From: Methanosaeta sp. UBA80
GTDB taxonomy: Archaea > Halobacteriota > Methanosarcinia > Methanotrichales > Methanotrichaceae
Length of the DNA stretch: 16,597 bases
Direction of reading: 5' to 3'
Assembly (NCBI GenBank): GCA_002505805.1
Contig: DAWB01000053.1
Location: forward strand, 1-16,597
This document shows positions 1-6,361 of this stretch, piece after piece. The first letter of the stretch is position 1, and the number at the start of each line of letters is the position of its first letter. Position numbers and translations under genes: made by a program. Under the pieces are notes generated by a model. The model had not been told where the DNA came from. It worked only from the letters and a program-made list of their open reading frames with translations, and ran no database searches.

Positions 1-804
1 GGACTTGACCGGGAAGATGTCACAGACAGCGACGGGGATGGGCTCTATGACCGACTCAACCTGGGCTTCGGGATCAATATTTCCGGTGATGCGTCGGCCC
101 CGGCCCAGTACCGTCTGAGGGGAACGCTCTCCGACTGCAACGGCAGCAGGATAGAGAGCCTGGAAAAGAGCTTCTCCCTGAACCGGAGCGGCATCGTCTC
201 TCTGGATGTCAGCGGCAATGACATCTGGAGGGCGGGACAGTGCGGACCTCTGGCGGTGGACAACCTCATCCTCTATGACCTGGGCGGGACCTATATCGAC
301 AGGTTCGAGGGAGAGATCAAGATAGACCGGGAGCCAGAGCAGTTCCAGCCGCCCGATGCTTATCTAACAGGTGAGTATCTCAACCGGACCGATGGCGAGT
401 TCATCATCATCGGGGTGAACCTGACTGTGGTCAAGCCGGGCCGCTATAGGCTTGAGGGGACCATAGTCAACGACTACAAGGAGGAGCTTGACAGCGAGAG
501 CGAGGAGGTGGAGCTGCCGGCTGGGAATTCCACGGTGGAGCTGGGATTTGACAGCGAGGAGTTTGTCAGAATCGATGAAATCTCCCGCATCCATCTCCTG
601 GACCTGGTGCTCTCCCGGGATGGGGTGGAGCTGGAGAGGGCGGATTATCCCTATGTCACAGACGAAATGGATCCCAAGGCTTTTTCCCAGCCGAGCATCA
701 GAATCGATCCGGATGCGGTCAGCCCCTCCGGCCGCCCGGTGATGCGGCTGGGCGGATCGAGGGGAGTGGCGAGGGTGGAAAACGAGACTGCGGCCATATC
801 CTGA
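1..804 (+). CDS. C-terminal part of a large secreted repeat protein (partial)
   Basis: The frame is open from base 1 to the TGA at 802-804, giving 267 residues of a protein whose start lies outside the window. It begins with an acidic DSDGDGLYD motif (residues 9-17) resembling thrombospondin-type-3/EF-like calcium-binding linkers of archaeal surface proteins. Two similar beta-rich modules of roughly 90-100 residues follow. Each has a YRLRGT or YRLEGT strand (about residues 34 and 142), an acidic turn, an alternating hydrophobic stretch, and a closing LILYD or LDLVLSRD strand, so they look like tandem Ig-like beta-sandwiches. NxS/T sites are present. I see no membrane anchor or sorting signal in the C-terminal tail. 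An extracellular role is inferred from composition and the repeat pattern; the exact family is not recognised. Confidence 0.75.
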   Translation, partial: GLDREDVTDSDGDGLYDRLNLGFGINISGDASAPAQYRLRGTLSDCNGSRIESLEKSFSLNRSGIVSLDVSGNDIWRAGQCGPLAVDNLILYDLGGTYIDRFEGEIKIDREPEQFQPPDAYLTGEYLNRTDGEFIIIGVNLTVVKPGRYRLEGTIVNDYKEELDSESEEVELPAGNSTVELGFDSEEFVRIDEISRIHLLDLVLSRDGVELERADYPYVTDEMDPKAFSQPSIRIDPDAVSPSGRPVMRLGGSRGVARVENETAAIS

Positions 805-834
805 GAGGGCATAGGCCCTCTCGAATCCTTTTTT
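803..834 (+). terminator. Hairpin plus T-tract after the surface protein gene
   Basis: A perfect 8-bp inverted repeat (GAGAGGGC at 803-810 pairing with GCCCTCTC at 815-822) with a 4-base loop overlaps the TGA stop. A T6 run follows at 829-834. It would end transcription of the plus-strand gene just before the convergent gene at 837. On the minus strand no T-run follows the hairpin, so it is directional. Confidence 0.6.
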
Positions 835-836
835 CC

Positions 837-1574
837 TTAGAGATGGAGCACCATCTCGTCCTCCGCCACCACAATATGGGAAAAGCCCTCTGCCGTGGCT
901 CTAGCCTGGTGGCGCATTTGCAGGCTGGTATATCGTCCGGCATCGAAGTGGGTCAGTGCCAGCCTTTTCGCCCTGGCCCGGCGGGCGATGTCCGCGGCAT
1001 CCTGAGGATTGAGATGGGGCCACGTTTCGCATTCCTCGCCGGGGAGAAAGGCGCACTCGGTGATGAGCAGGTCGGCGTCCTCGGCCAGCAGGACGGCGTT
1101 CTCGCAGGGCCCGGTGTCCGGGATGTAGGCGATGATCTTGCCGTCCAGCTCCAGGCGGCAGCCCAGGCAGGGCGAGGCGTGGCGCAGGAAGCGGCACTCC
1201 AGGGGGAAGGGCAGCTTGTAGGGGCCGGGCAACAGCTCCCGGATCTCTACGGGATAGGGCTGGCAGTCCAGGGGGACGGTGAAGGGCTCGTTGACTATGG
1301 TGCTTAAAACCTGGGCTGTTCCCTTCTGGCCCAGGATGGTGAGGCTCGGGAAGCTGAACTTATTCAAGACATGCAGCCCCTCGATGTGGTCCAGGTGGAA
1401 GTGGGAGAGGAAGAGGAAGACGGGCAGATTGTCCTTGATGTAGCGGTCCGCTTTGTAAAGGCCGTTTCCGGCGTCGAGGAGGATGTGGTATTTTTCGGAG
1501 TTGATCATAGTGCAGATGGTGCTGCCGGTGGGGCTGTCATACCAGCCGTTGGTGCCGAGGAAGATGATATCCAT
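837..1574 (-). CDS. RNase Z-like metallo-beta-lactamase-fold hydrolase
   Basis: A 245-residue MBL-fold metal-dependent hydrolase of the ElaC/RNase Z-like group (COG1234 type). The zinc ligands are visible: the HxHxDH motif (H58, H60, D62, H63), a His at about 132, the Asp of IPDTG (D153) and the His of LTHFD (H209). The N-terminus, an FLGTNGW strand followed by SPTGS, is typical of the family. I chose the ATG at 1574 because a GGAG lies about 10 bases upstream; the longer reading back to 1640 adds 22 residues with no family resemblance. It lacks an obvious exosite arm for tRNA, so it may be an RNase Z paralogue or a phosphodiesterase-type hydrolase rather than the essential tRNA 3'-processing enzyme. 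It is convergent with the gene ending at 804. Confidence 0.85.
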   Translation of the reverse strand: MDIIFLGTNGWYDSPTGSTICTMINSEKYHILLDAGNGLYKADRYIKDNLPVFLFLSHFHLDHIEGLHVLNKFSFPSLTILGQKGTAQVLSTIVNEPFTVPLDCQPYPVEIRELLPGPYKLPFPLECRFLRHASPCLGCRLELDGKIIAYIPDTGPCENAVLLAEDADLLITECAFLPGEECETWPHLNPQDAADIARRARAKRLALTHFDAGRYTSLQMRHQARATAEGFSHIVVAEDEMVLHL

Positions 1575-1602
1575 GGTTAGGTCTCCGGTTGTGCCTCGGC
1601 GC

Positions 1603-1764
1603 TCAAGATGGCAGCTCCATAAAATCGCCATCTTCAGCAATCTGCTTGAGATGCCCGATTAATCTGGCCTCTTGAAACTGGCAAGCAGTCTCTTCAGACT
1701 TGCGGAGGCTGGAATGCTCGGAGTATAGTGGCTCAGTCTTATCTTGGTGCTTGGAGCTATGCAT
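1603..1764 (-). CDS. Possible small leaderless ORF upstream of the MBL gene
   Basis: A 53-residue ORF beginning at the ATG at 1764 and ending 28 bases before the MBL start. The only support is position: an AT-rich BRE/TATA-like element lies at 1791-1801, about 25-30 bases upstream of this ATG, the spacing expected for a leaderless archaeal transcript. The product is hydrophilic (Ser/Glu/Lys/His-rich), shows no recognisable domain, and has no ribosome binding site. It may equally be the untranslated leader of the MBL gene. Confidence 0.25.
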   Translation of the reverse strand: MHSSKHQDKTEPLYSEHSSLRKSEETACQFQEARLIGHLKQIAEDGDFMELPS

Positions 1765-1790
1765 GACGATATCGTAAGATCGGAACGCGC

Positions 1791-1801
1791 ATATATTTTT
1801 C
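1791..1801 (-). promoter_or_regulatory. Candidate BRE/TATA for the MBL transcript
   Basis: On the minus strand the stretch reads CGAAAAATATAT, an A-rich BRE-like element joined to a TATA-like box. It lies in the short gap between the STAND1 stop and the MBL gene. The predicted start of transcription is near 1765-1770. No experimental support. Confidence 0.35.
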
Positions 1802-1829
1802 GTTTTCTCAGGGGATGATAGCCTTCGCT

Positions 1830-4187
1830 CTATTTCTCTTGCGGGCTGCCCCACGCGGCCAGCTGCTGCCTGACTCTATCTGCGACGGGGCTTTCTATCT
1901 GCTCGAAAATTTGAAGGGCGCTTTTGGCTTTCTCGATGGCTTCAGAGCCCTTGCCCAGCTTGAAAAGAGCTAGACTTGAATTGAATAAGGCATTTGCCTC
2001 GCCCCTCCGGTCTCCGATCTCTCGGGTGATGACTAGCTGCTGCTCATAGAACTCGATGGCCTTGCGGGGCTCGCCCAGATGCGAGTAAGCCAGCCCCAGG
2101 TTGCCCAGGTCTGCACCTTCGCCCCTTCGATCGCCAATCTCTCGGGCTATAGCCAGAGCTTGCTCGTAGTGATCGATGGCCTTGAGGGGCTCACCAAGGT
2201 TGGCGTAGGCAATGCCAAGGTTGCACAGCACGTTTCCTTCGCCTCTCGTGTCGCCTATCTCATGGGCGATAGAAATACGCTGCTCGTAATATTCGATAGC
2301 CTTACTAGTCTCGCCCAAGTCAGCATAGGCATTGCCCAAGTTGCCCAGATCATTGCCTTCGCCCCTCAGGTCGCCGATCTCTCGGGCGATGATCAGGGCT
2401 TGCTCGTAGTGATCGATGGCCTTGTGGTGCTCGCCCAGATCCGAGTAAGCTAGGCCCAGGTTGCCCAAAATTGCCCCTTCTGCCCTTTTGTCCCCAACCT
2501 CACGAATTATGGCTAAGGCCTGCTCGTGGTGCTCGATGGCCTTGCGGGGCTCGCTCAGCACATAGTAGGCCAAGCCCAGGTTGCCCAGATGGTTTCCTTC
2601 GCCCCTCCGATCCTCGATCTCCCGAGAGATCTTCAGGGCCTGCTCGAATAACTTGATAGCTTTCTGAGCCCCGCCCATGTCCTTATAGGCGATGCCCAGG
2701 TTGCCCAGGACGACTCCTTCACCCTTTCTATATTTGATTTCGCGGAATATTTCCAATGCCTGATCGTAGTGCTTGATGACCTTGCTGGACTCGCCGAGGA
2801 CTGAGTAGCCCATGCCTAGAAGGTTCAGAAACGAGGCTTCGTCATATCTCGCCTTGTCGGAACATGCTGCCTTTAGTCCTGCTTCCACGAGGGCCATCCT
2901 CTCCTGCCAATGCCCCTGGATATCGAGATAATCTTCAAGCGCATAAGTAAGAGAGCGCACTTCACTCCACAGCTCGGCCTCATTGCAGGCAGATTGAACC
3001 GCCAGGATATGATCTCTCTGAGCATCCAGCCGGGCATAGCCTTCCAATCCCAGCATCACCTGGTCCCGGCTGAATTTGTCATAATGCCGGGCCAGGCGAG
3101 CCAGATCATCCTTTGGCACAGCCAGCTTCCCTCGGGCGTAGGTATGAGCCAGAGCATGAGTTATCTGGTAGCAGAGGTCAGGAGGGCGAATCAGGAGTCC
3201 GTAATCGACAAGCTCGCCCAGGCGGTTGTTCGCCTGACCAGAAGAGATCTGCAGAGCCGCGGCTACGGTCTCGGCGGAAAAGGGCTTCATGGCCAGAACC
3301 CCTGCCAGGCCCAGGCAGGCGCTAGCCTGATCGCTCACCTGCTTTAGGCTGTGTTCCATCAGAAGAGGAATGCTCTCGTGCTGCCTCTTCCCCAGATCCA
3401 GGGCTTCAAGAGGCGTCTCCTTTAGCCAGGCCAGATAATCGTCGGCAAGCTGGCGCCGATGGGCCAGGTATCGACCTGCCAGAAAAATCGCTAAAGGCAG
3501 GCGGCCCAGGAGAGCGCAGATGCTCCGGCAAATCCCCTCGTCCGATGCCATCTCTTTGCCCCAGGCTTGCAGAAGCTCTATGGCTTTGTCCTCGGGCAGA
3601 GGCGGCAAATCTTTGAAATCCTCAGGCGCATCGCCATGGCGCCGGGTGGTGATAAGCACACCGGAGCCGCCGGTGACGGAGAGGACTGTCGGCATGTCGT
3701 CGCAGGCCTCCGCTCCATCCAGGACTATGAGAGCCCGGCGGCCGGCCAGGGCTTTCTTGGCTGCATCCAGAGGGCTCTGGCGGGGGTCTTCGTCGTAGGC
3801 TCGGGCGAAAGCCTCCAGGGCCAGAGCAGCCTGGGGCCGGTGGTAGAAGGTGTGGAAGATTATGCCATCCGGGAATCTCTGAGGCGGCTCGCTGCCGGGA
3901 GCTAGTTGCCAGATGGCCTCGGCGGATAAAGCGGTCTTGCCCATGCCTCCGGGGCCACAGATGGTGACGGCCCGACCTGGCTGCAGATCTCGGAGGAGCG
4001 CGGCGAGCTCGGCCTCTCTGCCTTTGAAATGAGGAACTCGGGGAGGCCTCTGGAAGGGCAGGCGAACCTTGGTGGCCTCGTTGTAGATGAAATCGCCCTG
4101 GATTACAAAATGGCCGGAGAAGACCGGGCCATGCGCTTCTCGGATATTGGTCTGCGGGCCTTGCACAGTCTGGCCCCTCTGATCCAT
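1830..4187 (-). CDS. STAND1: motif A - divergent NB-ARC ATPase - 7x TPR
   Basis: A 785-residue STAND (NLR-like) NTPase, last gene of the operon. Order: glycine-rich motif A (residues 2-27), P-loop NTPase with Walker A GPGGMGKT (78-85), Walker B LIVLD (D157), sensor-type GVLITTRR (176-183) and GRLPLA (228-233), a winged-helix region to about 350, an alpha-helical linker, then seven 40-residue TPRs (454-733) and a degenerate C-terminal cap. The clear LHD (MHD-type) motif of the other two paralogues is not conserved, and the ATPase differs strongly from theirs while the TPRs and cap match. I start it at the ATG at 4187, where the paralogue alignment begins. No strong ribosome binding site is close, because the ATG used by STAND2 is AAG here (4205); an ATT at 4211 near the GGAGGAG at 4217-4223 is an alternative. 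Role inferred: sensor that oligomerises on ligand binding. Confidence 0.88.
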   Translation of the reverse strand: MDQRGQTVQGPQTNIREAHGPVFSGHFVIQGDFIYNEATKVRLPFQRPPRVPHFKGREAELAALLRDLQPGRAVTICGPGGMGKTALSAEAIWQLAPGSEPPQRFPDGIIFHTFYHRPQAALALEAFARAYDEDPRQSPLDAAKKALAGRRALIVLDGAEACDDMPTVLSVTGGSGVLITTRRHGDAPEDFKDLPPLPEDKAIELLQAWGKEMASDEGICRSICALLGRLPLAIFLAGRYLAHRRQLADDYLAWLKETPLEALDLGKRQHESIPLLMEHSLKQVSDQASACLGLAGVLAMKPFSAETVAAALQISSGQANNRLGELVDYGLLIRPPDLCYQITHALAHTYARGKLAVPKDDLARLARHYDKFSRDQVMLGLEGYARLDAQRDHILAVQSACNEAELWSEVRSLTYALEDYLDIQGHWQERMALVEAGLKAACSDKARYDEASFLNLLGMGYSVLGESSKVIKHYDQALEIFREIKYRKGEGVVLGNLGIAYKDMGGAQKAIKLFEQALKISREIEDRRGEGNHLGNLGLAYYVLSEPRKAIEHHEQALAIIREVGDKRAEGAILGNLGLAYSDLGEHHKAIDHYEQALIIAREIGDLRGEGNDLGNLGNAYADLGETSKAIEYYEQRISIAHEIGDTRGEGNVLCNLGIAYANLGEPLKAIDHYEQALAIAREIGDRRGEGADLGNLGLAYSHLGEPRKAIEFYEQQLVITREIGDRRGEANALFNSSLALFKLGKGSEAIEKAKSALQIFEQIESPVADRVRQQLAAWGSPQEK
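1989..2828 (-). repeat. Seven 120-bp TPR-coding repeats (STAND1)
   Basis: Seven contiguous 40-codon units with consensus LGNLGxAYxxLGE, a KAIExYEQ helix and AREIGDRRGEG. The 120-base period is visible in the DNA. The framework is nearly invariant and changes concentrate at a few helix-A positions. A degenerate eighth unit (NSSLALFKLGKG) caps the array. Confidence 0.92.
4107..4184 (-). other. Shared N-terminal motif A (STAND1 copy)
   Basis: Residues 2-27 of STAND1 follow the pattern DQ-x-x-QTV-x-G-x-QTNI then GPVFSG-x-F. The same pattern occurs in STAND2 and in the linker of the CHAT effector. This copy diverges after GPVFSG and lacks the PVAQGGDANDFRG extension (motif B). Confidence 0.8.
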
Positions 4188-4212
4188 TGCTGGCCTGTCT
4201 TTCTTGGGAATG

Positions 4213-6354
4213 CTATCTCCTCCATTCGATAAGCTTCTGCTTGACTCTGTCTGCATAAGGGCTCTCTATCTGCTCGAAAATTTGAAGGGCGATTTCGGCT
4301 TTCTCTATGGTTTCAGAGTTCTTGCCCAGTTCGAAAAATGCTAGACTTGAATTGAAGAAGGCAATTGCTTCGCCCCTCCGGTCGCCGATCTCGCGGGCGA
4401 TGGCCAGGGCCTGCTCATAGAACTCGATGGCCTTGCGGGGCTTGCCCAGGTTCTTGTAGGCATTACCCAGGTTGCCCAGTTGGTTTCCTTCATTCCTTCG
4501 ATCGCCGATCTCGCGGGCGATGGCCAGGGCCTGCTCGTGGAACTTGATGGCCTTGCGGGGCTTGCCCAGGTTCTTGTAGGCAACGCCCAGGTTGCCTAGA
4601 TCTGCTCCTTCGCCCCTCCGGTCGCCAATCTCTCGATCGATGGCCAGGGCCTGCTCGTAGAACTCGATTGCCTCGCGGGTCTCACCCAGCAGATAGTAGG
4701 CATTGCCCAGGTTGCCCAGTTGGTTTCCTTCCATCCTCTGGTCCCCGATCTCTCGGGCAATATCCAGGTCCTGCTCGTAGTACTCGATGGCCTTACGGGG
4801 CTCGCCCAGGGCGGCGCAAGCTAGCCCAAGGTTGCCCAGATGAACGCCTTCCATTGTACGATCCTTCAGTTCTCTAGCCGCCTCCAGACCATTCTCCAGC
4901 CAGGCTATCTTCTGCCTGGGATGAATACGCAGATCTAGAACATACACTCCGGAATCCGGAAAGTTCATGCATATCTTGGCAGAAGATAGATCTATCCCCA
5001 TGCTCTTTGCTGCCCAAGACTGTCCGGCCAGGATATTCGCTTCCTCGCGGTCGAATAGCGCGAGGCCAGCCAAAATGCTCTCGCCTCCTTTAAGATAAAG
5101 GTCGTTGGCCGCAGAGAGCAGATCTTTGTAGTATGCAGCAAGGCGCTCGGAGATGGCTGCCTTCTGTTCTTCCTCCTGCTTGGCTGAAGCGAAGATGCGG
5201 GCCAGGTCGTGCAGCTTGTACCTGCCGTAATCCGGCCCCTGGCCCTTGTAGTCTACCAGGCTCCAGCGCACCAGCTCGCTCAGGCTTCTATGCTCCTCAT
5301 CCTGGCAGATCTGCTCCTCGGCCTGGGCATCGAAGTCCGCCGGGAAGGCTGACAGATCCAGGAATGTCTGCTGCAGCTTGGGCTCAAGCTTCTGGAAGCT
5401 TAGTCCAAGGCTGGCATCGACACTCATATCCACACCCTGCTCGCCTATCATCTCCAGCCTGCTGCGCTCGTCCGCCAGCGCTTTCGCATACTCTCTCGGG
5501 CTGACGTCATCAGAATTGGCCAGATAGCTGGCAGCAGCCAGCAGGGCCAGAGGCAGATAGCCGCAAAGCCTGGCGATCTCTGGCCACGCCGGATCCTCTC
5601 TGGTGGACTTCTGCAGGCCGCCAGCAGGACAGCAGATGCTGAGCAGCAGCTCCAGGGCCTCGCCAGGCTTCAGGACATCAAGATCCATTTTGAAGAAGAG
5701 GGTGTTAGGAATTGTGATGGCCTTTCGGGAGGTGATGATAAGGCCGCAGCCTTTGGGCGGGACAAGCCTCAAGACCTGCTTATCATCCAGGGCGTTATCC
5801 AGAAGCAGCAGGGCGCGCTTGTCCTTGAGGACTTCGAGGTATCTTTGCCTGGTTTCGGCTTCGCTATCCGGAATCTTTTCTTCCCGATGATAGGAGCTGA
5901 TGACAGAGCCCATCGCCCCCATGGTAGAGATGGGATCGGTTGTGCCCATCATGTCCACCAAGATCTGGCCGTCTGGATAACGATCTTTGATGGACTCGAC
6001 CAGCTTCAACGAAAGAGCCGTCTTGCCCACGCCGCCGAAGCCATGCAGGGCGATGATGGTCTTGCCGGCATCAAACTGGGCTTTAAGCTCCTTCAGCTCT
6101 TCGTAGCGGCCTGTGAAATTCGGGGGAGGATCAGTGATGAAGGGAAGTCTGGAGATCTCTTCTGGTTTTTGGAAATTATAATTGTATGTGGGCTTGTAGA
6201 TGGTAGCGCCTCGAAAATCATTGGCATCGCCGCCTTGAGCAACCGGCCCACTGAACTGCCCGGAGAAGATCGGGCCTTGAACGCCTCCGGGAATGTTGGT
6301 CTGTGCTCCGTGGACGGTCTGGCCGCTCTGATCCATTGCCGGCCTGTCTTTCAT
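4213..6354 (-). CDS. STAND2: motifs A+B - NB-ARC ATPase - 4x TPR
   Basis: A 713-residue NLR-like STAND NTPase. Order: motif A (8-34), motif B (35-50), the TIYKP start of motif C (51-55), a short linker, then an NB-ARC domain with Walker A GFGGVGKT (105-112), Walker B LLLLD (D186), GLIITSR (204-210), a GLPL-type YLPLAL (266-271), and a winged-helix region ending in an MHD-type LHD (H382-D383). A helical linker and four 40-residue TPRs (506-665) with a degenerate cap follow. The start at 6354 is set by a GGAGGAG at 6366-6372, 11 bases upstream. That sequence is itself the last codons of STAND3, whose stop lies 7 bases before this ATG, so translation is probably coupled. Inferred role: ATP-dependent sensor whose exposed N-terminal motif engages the CHAT effector's matching motif. 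Confidence 0.92.
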   Translation of the reverse strand: MKDRPAMDQSGQTVHGAQTNIPGGVQGPIFSGQFSGPVAQGGDANDFRGATIYKPTYNYNFQKPEEISRLPFITDPPPNFTGRYEELKELKAQFDAGKTIIALHGFGGVGKTALSLKLVESIKDRYPDGQILVDMMGTTDPISTMGAMGSVISSYHREEKIPDSEAETRQRYLEVLKDKRALLLLDNALDDKQVLRLVPPKGCGLIITSRKAITIPNTLFFKMDLDVLKPGEALELLLSICCPAGGLQKSTREDPAWPEIARLCGYLPLALLAAASYLANSDDVSPREYAKALADERSRLEMIGEQGVDMSVDASLGLSFQKLEPKLQQTFLDLSAFPADFDAQAEEQICQDEEHRSLSELVRWSLVDYKGQGPDYGRYKLHDLARIFASAKQEEEQKAAISERLAAYYKDLLSAANDLYLKGGESILAGLALFDREEANILAGQSWAAKSMGIDLSSAKICMNFPDSGVYVLDLRIHPRQKIAWLENGLEAARELKDRTMEGVHLGNLGLACAALGEPRKAIEYYEQDLDIAREIGDQRMEGNQLGNLGNAYYLLGETREAIEFYEQALAIDREIGDRRGEGADLGNLGVAYKNLGKPRKAIKFHEQALAIAREIGDRRNEGNQLGNLGNAYKNLGKPRKAIEFYEQALAIAREIGDRRGEAIAFFNSSLAFFELGKNSETIEKAEIALQIFEQIESPYADRVKQKLIEWRR
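4360..4839 (-). repeat. Four 120-bp TPR-coding repeats (STAND2)
   Basis: Four 40-codon TPR units with the same consensus as in STAND1 and STAND3. Bases 4381-4460 and 4501-4580, one 120-base period apart, differ at only about 4 of 80 positions, indicating recent unit duplication or conversion. A degenerate cap unit (NSSLAFFELGKN) follows, very similar among all three genes. Confidence 0.92.
6190..6333 (-). other. Shared N-terminal motifs A, B and start of C (STAND2 copy)
   Basis: Residues 8-55 of STAND2. Motif A (QTVHGxQTNI, GPIFSGQF), motif B (GPVAQGGDANDFRGA) and TIYKP match residues 106-155 of the CHAT effector almost residue for residue except for a two-residue gap before TIYKP. The DNA (about 6200-6335 versus 9140-9276) is also clearly similar, so the pair descends from a recent duplication or is kept alike by conversion. 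Confidence 0.88.
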
Positions 6355-6361
6355 GAGAATT

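Noticed and set aside
837..1640. Longer MBL start at 1640
   Set aside because: The added residues do not resemble the family, while the ATG at 1574 has a good GGAG site and starts at the first beta strand.
1989..2828. Regular 120-base periodicity resembling a repeat array such as CRISPR
   Set aside because: The period equals 40 codons, the frame stays open, and the units translate to TPRs. There are no short identical repeats separated by unique spacers.
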